This document shows positions 35,106 through 42,550 of a stretch of 64,000 bases of DNA, piece by piece. The notes beneath the pieces are model-generated. The model ran no database searches and was not told the DNA's origin. It was given only the letters and a program-made list of their open reading frames with translations. Position 1 is the stretch's first letter, and every line of letters starts with the position of its first letter. Location of the stretch: NCBI RefSeq assembly GCF_000006945.2, contig NC_003197.2, positions 930,001 through 994,000 of the forward strand. Reading direction: 5' to 3'. The translations under genes and the position numbers were made by a program. Source of the stretch: Salmonella enterica subsp. enterica serovar Typhimurium str. LT2 (GTDB taxonomy: Bacteria > Pseudomonadota > Gammaproteobacteria > Enterobacterales > Enterobacteriaceae).

Positions 35106-35356
35106 CCCAGATGCTCCCCAATAACTTTGATTGCATTATCACGGCAGCGCATCACAACGAATTCAGGATTGCCGTAAGTCGTGTTAATAACCGGATCGAA
35201 CTGAAAACGTACCGCGCCATGTTCGCCGGACGGCTGCAGTTGCACGGGAATAAATTTCCGCTCGCGACCAAACATCTTCTCCGGATAACTGAGATATTTC
35301 GCCTGGATAACCGGATTGATGCTGAAATCCGCTTTTTTCGGGATCACTCGCTCCAT
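35102..35356 (-). CDS. Phage protein of unknown function (84 aa)
   Basis: The 84 residues start MERVIPKKADFSINPVIQAK. The same reading frame continues upstream without a stop for a further 33 codons (back to about 35455) but contains no usable start codon there. The annotated ATG lies inside the end of the ORF6N gene, so the two genes overlap in different frames. No domain is recognised. Confidence 0.65.
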   Translation of the reverse strand: MERVIPKKADFSINPVIQAKYLSYPEKMFGRERKFIPVQLQPSGEHGAVRFQFDPVINTTYGNPEFVVMRCRDNAIKVIGEHLG

Positions 35357-35673
35357 ATCCGGAAAAAGTCCGTCAACCAGTTTGATACCCGTGATTGAAA
35401 TTCGGCGTTCGAATACGTCCCGGTGATACGCGTTTTGTTCGAAATTTGTGCGGGACTAAAAGTCACTCGCAAATTTTCAAGTTCCGGGCCTGTAATCTGG
35501 AAGTAATGTTTACCCTCAATGAAGCGGGATTTATTGCGGTTGAAGTTGCGGCGAATATTCTCAGCATCGGTGCCATAACCCGCAGCCAGTTGCTCAGTAG
35601 TGACTACGCGTTGGCCGCGATACTCAATGATCTGTAAATCACGCGCCGCCACTGTTGCTAATTCAGTTTTCAT
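35344..35673 (-). CDS. ORF6N-domain phage protein, possibly truncated
   Basis: The start at 35673 follows GTGGAG and gives 109 residues. Residues 1 to about 80 form an ORF6N domain (LQIIEYRGQRVVTTEQLAAG ... NRNKSRFIEGKHYF), a DNA-binding module of phage regulators. Family members usually continue after ISNKTR with a conserved segment such as SLTLWTERG. Here the sequence changes to an unrelated 26-residue tail, suggesting a recombination or frameshift at about 35430. Its role is probably regulatory. Confidence 0.72.
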   Translation of the reverse strand: MKTELATVAARDLQIIEYRGQRVVTTEQLAAGYGTDAENIRRNFNRNKSRFIEGKHYFQITGPELENLRVTFSPAQISNKTRITGTYSNAEFQSRVSNWLTDFFRIWSE

Positions 35674-35690
35674 AGCCATCTCCACTTCCC

Positions 35691-36086
35691 TCAATACGGT
35701 TTCTGCTTCATCATTTCGTCCCACCGGGCTGCCCATGCATCGTATTTCTCATTCCATTTTTGAATTTCACGTTTACGGGCCAGAATCAGGCGCAGGCGGC
35801 GAATGGTGCGCTGGTGAGCACGATGGTATGCGTCGGTGGTTTCGCCACGGCGCCATACCTGTTCGCCATGGTCCTGCTCAACTAGAAAATCAGGGTGGCG
35901 CTGCTTTAAGCCGGACCGTGTGAAAGAGTGCGATGTCAGAAAGTGGGCCAGCCAGCGGATCGCAGTGTCCCGGCTAAAACAGCGCTTCATGCGCCCGTGC
36001 CGGATAGCAGCGTAAAGGTCGCCGACTGGCGTATGGTGCTTCTGTAATGCCAGGTCAATTGCGCTGGCTGTGCGGTTATCCAACAT
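35691..36086 (-). CDS. Basic phage protein of unknown function (131 aa)
   Basis: The start at 36086 (MLDNRTASAIDLALQKHHTP) follows GAGGAGATATCAA. The protein is rich in Arg, His and Trp, with a helical C-terminal half (RRLRLILARKREIQKWNEKY). No known domain is recognised, but nucleic-acid binding is plausible from its charge. A longer frame extending upstream overlaps the next gene and is not favoured. Confidence 0.7.
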   Translation of the reverse strand: MLDNRTASAIDLALQKHHTPVGDLYAAIRHGRMKRCFSRDTAIRWLAHFLTSHSFTRSGLKQRHPDFLVEQDHGEQVWRRGETTDAYHRAHQRTIRRLRLILARKREIQKWNEKYDAWAARWDEMMKQKPY

Positions 36087-36312
36087 TTGATATCTCCTCA
36101 AAACGGATTCCTGCTTCGCGAGCCATTTCGATAAAAGTGTCCAGTGCGCAAATATGTTCATCATCCAGAAGTTGCCGATCGCATATAACGCGCCCGTTTT
36201 CGATATAAAGAACCACGCGCCCGGTGAAGTTCGGCAAAACGTGCAGATCGATATTCAGAACTGGTAGTGGGATCTGCATGCCGCAATACGTCATCATTTG
36301 CTGTGAGTTCAT
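36076..36312 (-). CDS. Phage protein of unknown function (78 aa)
   Basis: The 78-residue acidic protein begins MNSQQMMTYCGMQIPLPVLN, and its ATG overlaps the end of the upstream gene. It is a cytosolic-type sequence with no recognised domain. The end overlaps the next gene by 11 bases, consistent with a compact early operon. Confidence 0.7.
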   Translation of the reverse strand: MNSQQMMTYCGMQIPLPVLNIDLHVLPNFTGRVVLYIENGRVICDRQLLDDEHICALDTFIEMAREAGIRFEEISNVG

Positions 36313-36671
36313 CAGTTGATTCCTCCGCTGAAATATTTCTCTTTTGCCCAGGTAATGACTTCACCGAGCAACTCATCAACAATAAGTTTTCCTGTCTCGG
36401 TCAGGTATTCCGTATGCCCGTTAATATCAAGGCTGTTCATATACGTACTGCGAATAAAAGAAGTGGATTCTGAAATTCCGTATTCACTGCACGCCTGTCT
36501 TTCAAAACGCATTAACAGTTTCAGCATTGATTTTTCGTCAAAGTCTATCTTCTGAATATCACCATCGGGCATATTAACGATGACACAGTTGCTACCTGTC
36601 TTACGTTTCATCCTCTCCAGTGCAGCAATTGCAATACGACGACGGTAAATTTCAATTGTGTTGTTTTTCAC
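36312..36671 (-). CDS. Phage protein of unknown function (119 aa)
   Basis: I place the start at GTG 36671 because GAGGAG lies 7 bases upstream. An ATG at 36728 would run deep into the previous gene. The protein begins MKNNTIEIYRRRIAIAALER, has a basic N-terminus and an acidic C-terminal half, and no recognised domain. Confidence 0.68.
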   Translation of the reverse strand: MKNNTIEIYRRRIAIAALERMKRKTGSNCVIVNMPDGDIQKIDFDEKSMLKLLMRFERQACSEYGISESTSFIRSTYMNSLDINGHTEYLTETGKLIVDELLGEVITWAKEKYFSGGIN

Positions 36672-36861
36672 GGCGTTTCTCCTCTTCGTCCATCCAGACA
36701 GAAATACCTGATGAGATATTGAGGGCAAGACCCAGAAGTCTCACAGTCTGGAGAGGGGGCATTTTTTTAAAGCTGATGTACATTAGATCCAGTAGTTCAT
36801 TAAGACTTCTGGCGGAGATCGCCGCGTCTTCAATGTTGTCATTTTCTTCCGGGTTCCACAT
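36652..36861 (-). CDS. Acidic phage protein of unknown function (69 aa)
   Basis: The 69-residue protein (MWNPEENDNIEDAAISARSL) follows GGGAGGTAAAT. Both termini are charged and the middle is helical (LNELLDLMYISFKKMPPLQT). Function is unknown. The gene ends inside the start of the next gene. Confidence 0.7.
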   Translation of the reverse strand: MWNPEENDNIEDAAISARSLNELLDLMYISFKKMPPLQTVRLLGLALNISSGISVWMDEEEKRREKQHN

Positions 36862-36863
36862 AT

Positions 36864-36971
36864 TTACCTCCCGTATGCTTTGCGTAAAAACAATTCTGCG
36901 ATAATGTTGTAGCCGGAGGTATGAAAGAGTTGGGCTGTTTTAAACGCAGCCTGGTCTTTGATGAAAGTCAT
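36864..36971 (-). CDS. Very small phage protein (35 aa)
   Basis: A 35-codon frame MTFIKDQAAFKTAQLFHTSG ends with its stop next to the ribosome-binding site of the following gene, and AGAGAG precedes its ATG. The tight spacing suggests a genuine early gene. No function can be assigned. Confidence 0.55.
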   Translation of the reverse strand: MTFIKDQAAFKTAQLFHTSGYNIIAELFLRKAYGR

Positions 36972-37048
36972 GATTAACTCTCTCGTAAATTCAGGTTATA
37001 GATATCCCTGCCGTTTAAGGCACTGTTAATTTATTTAGTCCGGTTTTA

Positions 37049-37234
37049 TTATTTAATTAAACTATTCAGTTTTGTATCTGCTTCTTTAATCGATTCTTCC
37101 ACACCCTCGATCAGGGTGATGATGGCTGATATTAATGTCGCTTCGTAATCATCCCTTGAGCTTTCAAACCATGCAGCAAGCACAGCTTCAGCCTGTTTAA
37201 CCCTGTTTCTGGCTGAGATTAAAGATATAGTCAT
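37049..37234 (-). CDS. Small helical phage protein (61 aa), paralog of the next gene
   Basis: The 61-residue protein MTISLISARNRVKQAEAVLA overlaps the upstream gene by four bases (ATGA). It appears related to that neighbour: both follow the pattern ISL..A...(8)..E..L..(E/S)S..D...(7)..S.(I/V)ITLI. It is acidic and probably all-helical. Function is unknown. Confidence 0.7.
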   Translation of the reverse strand: MTISLISARNRVKQAEAVLAAWFESSRDDYEATLISAIITLIEGVEESIKEADTKLNSLIK

Positions 37235-37425
37235 TTATCATTCCCCCTGTCTGCCTGCTCTTCGATAAGCCATGCATGCACTTCACCAGATAAGCGACGG
37301 ATTAAAGTGATTACAGATGATAATTCTGTTTCGCTCAACGTGTCCGGATAGCTTTCTAACATTCGTAACAGACTTTCGACCTGACATGCTTTTTCGGTTG
37401 CTTGTTCTAAAGAAATATCAGCCAT
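37231..37425 (-). CDS. Small helical phage protein (64 aa)
   Basis: The 64 residues begin MADISLEQATEKACQVESLL and resemble the following 61-residue protein, suggesting tandem duplication. The ATG overlaps the end of the upstream gene, so three consecutive genes of the pL operon are translationally coupled. No domain is recognised. Confidence 0.7.
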   Translation of the reverse strand: MADISLEQATEKACQVESLLRMLESYPDTLSETELSSVITLIRRLSGEVHAWLIEEQADRGNDK

Positions 37426-37735
37426 GATTGCTACCTTGTGCGCCTGAGAGAAATGCCGCGATCTGAGATATTTTATTCGTTGCTATTGCTAATTCAGCCA
37501 GATCCGAAATAACACTAGAGAGTTGTCCGAGCCTTTCTTTTTTATCTTCACAGCCAAAGGTCAACGATGCTATGTTCAAACTGATATGGCTAATCGCTTC
37601 GAGAAGAGAAATGGTTTTTGAATTGCAGTCACTAGCGATATTGCCGTAATCAATATTTGAACAATCTCCTTCGAAGCGGAAGTCTTTAATATCTACGAGC
37701 TGGATGAAGTTTTTGGTAGTTGCTTTGATAGTCAT
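37418..37735 (-). CDS. First gene of the pL operon, unknown function (105 aa)
   Basis: The start at 37735 (MTIKATTKNFIQLVDIKDFR) follows GGAG with 8-base spacing; an ATG 12 codons upstream is possible. It is the first reading frame after the pL promoter and its operators, the place of N or kil-type genes in lambda, but I see no arginine-rich N motif. The C-terminal half is helical and hydrophobic (SLLEAISHISLNIASLTFG). Function is unknown. Confidence 0.68.
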   Translation of the reverse strand: MTIKATTKNFIQLVDIKDFRFEGDCSNIDYGNIASDCNSKTISLLEAISHISLNIASLTFGCEDKKERLGQLSSVISDLAELAIATNKISQIAAFLSGAQGSNHG

Positions 37736-37766
37736 GTCACTGGCTCCGTTGTTTGCCGATGAAATA

Positions 37767-37873
37767 AGCATACGATCACCAAAAATGTCTGTCAAACATA
37801 AATATGTGTTACAGACATATAATAAGATTAAGTTTCTGAATTGTATAGATAATAAATATGTTTTAGATACAAA
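37767..37873 (-). promoter_or_regulatory. Left operator/promoter region: pL with three repressor operators
   Basis: On the minus strand a near-consensus promoter has -35 TTGACA (37795-37790), a 17-base spacer and -10 TATGCT (37772-37767). Three 17-bp operators of the form TATGT-N7-ACATA lie at 37784-37800 (first base changed), 37803-37819 (perfect) and 37857-37873 (one mismatch). The first overlaps the -35 box, so repressor binding would block pL. Confidence 0.8.
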
Positions 37874-37896
37874 AAAAGAGCCGTAAGGCTCTTTTA
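37870..37896 (-). terminator. Terminator of the repressor gene
   Basis: AAAGAGCC (37875-37882) pairs with GGCTCTTT (37887-37894) around GTAA. On the minus strand the stem is followed by at least six U. It ends the repressor transcript before the pL region. Confidence 0.85.
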
Positions 37897-37913
37897 ATAT
37901 CAGTTGGGTTGGC

Positions 37914-38609
37914 TTAGGCGTGGCGTCGAATTTGTTGAGATTGGCTAAGTAACACCTTGCCACAAACATGTAACATTTCCATTTCTTCCTTGGTGATTTG
38001 CCACTCTTTGTAGAGGGGGTTATCAGACAGAACGAGCAATTGGCTCTTGATTTTCTGTAAGCGTTTAACGTACAGGTCCCCGCTAAAATCAAATACGTAG
38101 ATACCGTCACCATCAAAGTAGTTAACGCCAATGTCAACAAAAATTAGATCACCAGGCTCAATTGTACCTTGCATACTATCGCCTCGAACGTTGATGAGTT
38201 TTACTTGGTTGGCTGGCCGATGCCCGAAAAGAGTTTTTGCCTCTTCCGTCACGTACTCTATCGAGCTGATTACTTCGATAAAATCACGGCTAGAATTACC
38301 ATTGCCTGCACTTGCTGAAACATCCATAACATCGACTCGATACACATCATTTCTCCTCTGATGTGAGAGTGAAAGAACACTGTATTTATTTACAGTATCA
38401 CTATCTGTTTCAGTTGAAAATAGCTCAGATACAGGCACTTGGAGAGCTTCCGCAATTTTTTGTATGCTTTGCGCACTGTAGCCCTGCATGCCTCGCTCAA
38501 GTCGAGAAATGTTTCCTACATCCCAGTCAGTCAAAGCTGCTAACTGCGTAATAGTCATTTTTCGGGCTTTGCGTAATTCACGAATCTTTTGTCCCACTTT
38601 CACAAACAT
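37914..38609 (-). CDS. CI-type repressor (S24 peptidase family)
   Basis: This is the lysogeny repressor. The N-terminal XRE helix-turn-helix is at MTITQLAALTDWDVGNISRL. The C-terminal S24 domain has the catalytic serine in GDSMQGTIEPGD and the lysine in YVKRLQ. The RecA-stimulated self-cleavage site is likely the Ala-Gly in VSASAGNGN. I take the ATG at 38609 (231 residues), but a GTG at 38603 has better spacing to GGGAGAA, and an ATG at 38618 is also possible. It is transcribed leftward from pRM in the right operator region. Confidence 0.9.
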   Translation of the reverse strand: MFVKVGQKIRELRKARKMTITQLAALTDWDVGNISRLERGMQGYSAQSIQKIAEALQVPVSELFSTETDSDTVNKYSVLSLSHQRRNDVYRVDVMDVSASAGNGNSSRDFIEVISSIEYVTEEAKTLFGHRPANQVKLINVRGDSMQGTIEPGDLIFVDIGVNYFDGDGIYVFDFSGDLYVKRLQKIKSQLLVLSDNPLYKEWQITKEEMEMLHVCGKVLLSQSQQIRRHA

Positions 38610-38630
38610 TTCTCCCATGCAGTTCTGCAA

Positions 38631-38714
38631 TATGTATTTTATACATAAATTTGTTACCTACACAACTTACCTTGCAAATTATGTTTATTGCACATAATAT
38701 GTGTTAAAAACATA
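38631..38714. promoter_or_regulatory. Right operator region: pR/pRM with three repressor operators
   Basis: Three 17-bp operators TATGT-N7-ACATA occur at 38631-38647, 38680-38696 and 38698-38714, all with perfect arms. pR reads right, with -35 TTGCAA (38672-38677), a 17-base spacer and -10 TAATAT (38695-38700) overlapping the second and third operators. The first operator covers the region where pRM for the repressor must start. The three-operator layout is that of lambda OR with a different sequence. Confidence 0.82.
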
Positions 38715-38721
38715 GAGGGTT

Positions 38722-38976
38722 ATGCGCATGTTTACGACACCACTACGCAAAGCTCGACTCAATGCAAAGCTGACCATTCAGGAGGTCGCAACACAAACCA
38801 AGTGCGACCCGGGCAATCTCAGCCGCATGGAGCGAGGTATTCAGCGTCCATCACCGGAACTGGCTGAAAAACTAGCCAAGCTGTTTTGTACGGAATTAAC
38901 AGAAATTCAGATCCTTTATCCAGAGAGGTTCTTTCCTGATGGAAATGCCAATCAGAACACTACAGGAAATGCCTGA
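38722..38976 (+). CDS. Cro-like XRE-family regulator
   Basis: The 84-residue protein is mostly a single helix-turn-helix domain (LTIQEVATQTKCDPGNLSRM). Its recognition helix, DPGNLSRMERG, closely matches that of the repressor (DVGNISRLERG), so both should read the same operators. It is transcribed rightward from pR. An ATG two codons downstream (38728) has better spacing to GAGGG and could be the true start. Confidence 0.85.
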   Translation: MRMFTTPLRKARLNAKLTIQEVATQTKCDPGNLSRMERGIQRPSPELAEKLAKLFCTELTEIQILYPERFFPDGNANQNTTGNA

Positions 38977-39235
38977 AATTTACGGGCAAGCAGATAAGGA
39001 CTGGATTATTCAGCAGTTAGAAAGACTAACACCAGCTGTACGGCAGAAAGCGGTTCTGCGTTATGCCGCTGTCTACCAGGAAGCCTACGATGCCGAGCCT
39101 GTTTCATACCGAAAGGAGAACCGGGCAAGGCATGAGGCAAACACAAGGCTTCGCCTGTTTGTGAGAAATCAGGGCAGAGCTTTACAGGGGTATACAACTC
39201 AGCCGCCCCTGGCAGGAACTAATTCACGTTCCTGA
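38939..39235 (+). CDS. Phage protein in the cII position (98 aa), unknown function
   Basis: The 98-residue protein begins MEMPIRTLQEMPEIYGQADK and overlaps the end of the cro-like gene in another frame. It occupies the place of cII in lambda, and GAGAGG lies upstream of its ATG. The middle is basic and helical (RKENRARHEANTRLRLF). I do not see the CII motif, so an activator role is only inferred from position. Confidence 0.7.
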   Translation: MEMPIRTLQEMPEIYGQADKDWIIQQLERLTPAVRQKAVLRYAAVYQEAYDAEPVSYRKENRARHEANTRLRLFVRNQGRALQGYTTQPPLAGTNSRS

Positions 39236-39475
39236 TTGGTACCGGGCTTAAAGGTTCCCGGTGGCTGAATCTCAAATCTCATTGCATTTGTGTACTAGTT
39301 AAGTGGTACGTACAGGATTCAATGAGAGGAGGGGAGGGGGAGGAGTGCCCGTGTGTTAGTGCGAAGCACTGGAACAGGCTTTTCCAACAGTCAGGTACAT
39401 AGGTTAAGTAGATCTCTGTAATAGGGCAGAAATAAAAAAATGCCCGTATCGTTAAACTAGTACAAAGAGGGAAAG
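39236..39475. other. Non-coding spacer with hairpin and polypurine tract
   Basis: No gene is seen in these 240 bases. They contain the inverted repeat ACCGGG/CCCGGT (39241-39246, 39257-39262) and a 22-base purine-only, G-rich tract at about 39324-39345 with four G runs. The tract lies just before the replication genes and could be part of an origin or a transcript boundary. No iterons are visible. Confidence 0.4.
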
Positions 39476-39844
39476 ATGAACACAGATCTGAAGCAAAACT
39501 TAATCGCTCTCCTGGAAGAGCAATTCATCCGCTCCGATGACAAAGTTGTTTTCGATTATGTGATGCAGAAAAAAATCAAGTCTCAGGGATACCACCTGCA
39601 ACGCAATTTCAGCATCAGCATTAGCGGTGGTCGTAAAGGCTTTATTGATTGCCTGGTTGCATCACCTGACGGCCAACAGTGTGCCATCGAAGTTGACAAA
39701 CGCACACCTCGCAGCCGCTCGCTGTTGAAACTTAGCGAACTGCCTGAAGGGATATCTGGTTTCGTTCTTCTCAAAGACGGTAAGCATCCTTTGCGTTATA
39801 GCGAAGGCGGCATCGACGTTATCCGGGCGACGAAATTTAAGTGA
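39476..39844 (+). CDS. Small PD-(D/E)xK nuclease-like phage protein (122 aa)
   Basis: The protein MNTDLKQNLIALLEEQFIRS has a core RKGFIDCLV ... CAIEVDKRTPRSRSLLKL, with D58 followed by E72-V-D74-K75. This resembles the metal-binding hairpin of PD-(D/E)xK nucleases and the helix after it. Length is close to a minimal domain of that fold. GAGGG precedes the ATG. The position directly upstream of an SF2 helicase and a primase suggests a replication or recombination role. The nuclease call is a motif-level inference. Confidence 0.6.
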   Translation: MNTDLKQNLIALLEEQFIRSDDKVVFDYVMQKKIKSQGYHLQRNFSISISGGRKGFIDCLVASPDGQQCAIEVDKRTPRSRSLLKLSELPEGISGFVLLKDGKHPLRYSEGGIDVIRATKFK

Positions 39845-39906
39845 ATTGAATTAGAAGGGTGGCTGGCAGCTTTTGGGGAGGCCACCAGCCATGTGAGGGG
39901 GAATCC

Positions 39907-39963
39907 ATGAAAACCACATCACAAAATCATTATCGCATCGATATGGGGGCTGGACAATGCTGA
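39907..39963 (+). CDS. Possible 18-residue leader peptide overlapping the helicase start
   Basis: A short frame MKTTSQNHYRIDMGAGQC follows a strong GAGGGGGAATCC site, and its stop overlaps the helicase ATG by 7 bases. This arrangement could couple helicase translation to the leader. A GGTGGC/GCCACC hairpin lies just upstream. It may also be only a fortuitous frame. Confidence 0.35.
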   Translation: MKTTSQNHYRIDMGAGQC

Positions 39964-41585
39964 CCATCACGCCAAATTTTGCCCAGGAACGCGCGCTGAA
40001 CATGCTGCGCCGCGACTGGAAGTCGCATAATACTTTTATGGTGTATGCACCCACTGGCAGCGGCAAAACGGGGTTAGCAGCGTTTATCGTTGACGGTTTC
40101 GTCAGTCGCGGAATGCGGGTGATGTTCTGCGTGCCCTACCAGATACTGATCACCCAGACCGCCAGCCGTTTCATTGAGTACGGATTATCGGGTGACGAAA
40201 TCGGGTACGTATGGGCCAGTCATCCGAACCATAATCCGGCGCTGAAAATCCAGATAGCCAGCGCTGACACGCTTATTCGTCGTGAATTTCCCGACAATAT
40301 CGACCTGTTGATCATCGACGAAGCACATCTGCGCAAAAAGCGTATTTTGCAGGACATTGAGCGTCTGCGCGCCAGCGGAGTAAAAGTAATTGGCCTGTCG
40401 GGTACACCGTTTTCACCGTTTCTGGGCAAATACTATGACCGACTGATTAAGCCGACCACCATCGGCGAGTTAATCCAGCGCGGCGATCTGAGTAAATACG
40501 AATTTTACGCTCCGACAAAGCCGGATTTGAAAGGCGTAAAAACCAAGTCTTCGCTTGAGTACGGCAGCGATTACAACGAAGCGCAGCTGGCTGAAATCAT
40601 GTGCGGATCTACGCTGGTGGGCGACATCGTACAGAACTGGCTGGAGAATGGCCGGGATCTGCCTACCATCGCTTTCTGCGTCAACGTAGCCCACGCCAAT
40701 TACCTGACAATCCAGTTTAACCTGGCGGGTATTAATGCTGAGGTCATGACTGCCGACACTCCAGTGGATGAGCGTCAGACCATCATTCACCGCTTTGAAA
40801 CCGGTGCAACGAAAATCATCGTCAGCGTGGGCGTGCTGGTTGCCGGATTCGACAGTGACGTTCGCTGTATCATCTACGCAAGACCAACCAAAAGCGAAAT
40901 TCGCTGGCTGCAGGCGATCGGCCGCGGTCTTCGCACCGCACCGGGTAAAGAATCCTGCCTCATCTTTGATCACAGCGGCACTGTGCACCGTCTGGGTTAT
41001 CCGGATTCAATCGAATATGACGATCTTCCCGGCAAGTCTGACGGCATGGAGGAAAGCGCGCGCCGCTCCAGTCAGGAACGGGCCGAAAAACTCCCGCGCG
41101 AATGCTCACAATGTCATTACATGAAACCCGCTGGTGTGTACGTCTGCCCGAAATGCGGACATAAGCCGCTGGCAGGTGAAGACGTCGACACCGACACAGG
41201 GCGTAAACTCAAAAAGCTGGGTAAAAATCAGCATCGACCCACAAAGGCACAGAAACAAGCCTGGTGGAGTCAGATCAAATTTTATCAGCGCCAGCGCGTA
41301 TCTCAGGGGAAAAGGCCCGTCAGTGATGGCTGGTGCGCACACACCTTCCGGGAAAAATTCGGTGAATGGCCGAATGACCTGAGTGACTTCCCGATGGAAA
41401 TTACCCCGGAGGTAAGCAACTACATCAGACACAAACTTATCAGATATGCAAAAGGAAAGGGGAAGGCGGCCGCACCTGCTGAAACTGCCAGCCCCATTCC
41501 CGACTCAGACATTACCCACAAGGTAATAAGTGCAAAACGCCAGGTAGAGAATATTCGCAGTATGCTTGGGAGAAGAACAGCGTGA
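39957..41585 (+). CDS. SF2 DEAD/DEAH-box helicase (phage replication)
   Basis: The 542-residue protein has all main superfamily II motifs: Walker A APTGSGKT (31-38), DEAH at 121-124 (LLIIDEAHLRKK), motif III GLSGTPF, and motif VI QAIGRGLRTAPGK. A zinc-ribbon follows (CSQCHYMKPAGVYVCPKC), then a basic C-terminal region. It probably unwinds phage DNA at replication start together with the primase encoded next. Its stop overlaps the primase GTG (GTGA), so the two are co-translated. It replaces the lambda O/P module. Confidence 0.9.
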   Translation: MLTITPNFAQERALNMLRRDWKSHNTFMVYAPTGSGKTGLAAFIVDGFVSRGMRVMFCVPYQILITQTASRFIEYGLSGDEIGYVWASHPNHNPALKIQIASADTLIRREFPDNIDLLIIDEAHLRKKRILQDIERLRASGVKVIGLSGTPFSPFLGKYYDRLIKPTTIGELIQRGDLSKYEFYAPTKPDLKGVKTKSSLEYGSDYNEAQLAEIMCGSTLVGDIVQNWLENGRDLPTIAFCVNVAHANYLTIQFNLAGINAEVMTADTPVDERQTIIHRFETGATKIIVSVGVLVAGFDSDVRCIIYARPTKSEIRWLQAIGRGLRTAPGKESCLIFDHSGTVHRLGYPDSIEYDDLPGKSDGMEESARRSSQERAEKLPRECSQCHYMKPAGVYVCPKCGHKPLAGEDVDTDTGRKLKKLGKNQHRPTKAQKQAWWSQIKFYQRQRVSQGKRPVSDGWCAHTFREKFGEWPNDLSDFPMEITPEVSNYIRHKLIRYAKGKGKAAAPAETASPIPDSDITHKVISAKRQVENIRSMLGRRTA

Positions 41586-42550
41586 AAACAGCAGAAGCGG
41601 CGAAAGGCCGCTGGCCTGAAATTTTAGAGCACTTCGACCTGCCGCCGATAACCGGAAAAAATCACTACAGGGGCGAATGCCCTGTATGCGGTGCACGTGG
41701 CAAGTTCCGCATTGACGACCGCGACGGTGCCGGGACATGGATCTGTGTATGTGGTAGTGGCGATGGCATGAAACTTGTCACCCTGACACAGGGGAAGCCA
41801 TTTAACGAGATTTGTACCGAAATAGACCGTCTGATCGGAAATGATTACCAGCGGGTGAAAATCCCGGTAAACAGCAGCGCCACCAGCTTACGCAAGCGTG
41901 TGTTGAGCAAGTTCTCTAAGCTGGAGGCACTGCGTGGCACATCCGGTGCTGCGTATCTCAATTCTCGTGGAATATTTAACCTTCCTGCTGAGGCGATCCG
42001 GTTCAATGCCAGGCAGAGACACAACGGGTGTGTATTCCAGTCTCTTTATTCCCTTGCTACTGACGATAAAGGGGAGTTGTGCTATCTGCATCAGACCCTG
42101 CTTGATGGTGCCAAAAAAGCAGACATCGGTAGCAGTTCAAAGCGCCTCAAATCCCTGCAGGAAGATAACTATCTGGATCACGCTCGTTCAGTAGCTATCC
42201 GCATGTTTCCTGTCGCCAGCACTCTGGGTATCGCCGAAGGCATCGAAACGGCGCTGTCAGCGCACCAGATTTATAAAGTGAACACCTGGGCAACCATTAA
42301 CAGCGGCTTTATGAAAAAGTTTCGCGTACCAGCAGGAGTTCTGCACCTGATTATTTTTGCCGACCGCGACGAGAACAGCGCCACCGGGCTGGCTGCGGCT
42401 TACGAATGCGCTCATGCCAATCTGATGGCAAAGAACGATCTGCAGCGCGTCAGTGTGTACTGGCCTGATCACGGTGATTTCAACAATATGCTCATGAATG
42501 GCGATCAGGTTCGTGAGCTGGTTTTCCACAAGAAAAAGGTGGCTGCGTAA
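41582..42550 (+). CDS. Phage primase with zinc-ribbon and TOPRIM domain
   Basis: The 322-residue protein starts at GTG 41582. The N-terminal zinc-binding module has C33, C36 and C55, C57 (GECPVCGARG ... WICVCGSGDG), similar to P4-type primases. The TOPRIM domain shows the glutamate motif GIAEGIETALS at about 217-226 and the DxD pair D261/D263 (FADRDEN). It should make RNA primers or act as a primase-helicase partner of the preceding protein. Its end overlaps the next gene by one base (TAATG). Confidence 0.9.
   Translation: MKTAEAAKGRWPEILEHFDLPPITGKNHYRGECPVCGARGKFRIDDRDGAGTWICVCGSGDGMKLVTLTQGKPFNEICTEIDRLIGNDYQRVKIPVNSSATSLRKRVLSKFSKLEALRGTSGAAYLNSRGIFNLPAEAIRFNARQRHNGCVFQSLYSLATDDKGELCYLHQTLLDGAKKADIGSSSKRLKSLQEDNYLDHARSVAIRMFPVASTLGIAEGIETALSAHQIYKVNTWATINSGFMKKFRVPAGVLHLIIFADRDENSATGLAAAYECAHANLMAKNDLQRVSVYWPDHGDFNNMLMNGDQVRELVFHKKKVAA

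Noticed and set aside
36161..36382. 73-codon minus-strand frame in the early left operon
   Set aside because: It overlaps the better-supported genes at 36076-36312 and 36312-36671, which have ordinary composition and ribosome-binding sites.
37418..37735. N-type antiterminator at the head of the pL operon
   Set aside because: The position is right, but the protein is acidic, lacks the arginine-rich N-terminal motif, and no boxB-like hairpin was seen between pL and the gene.
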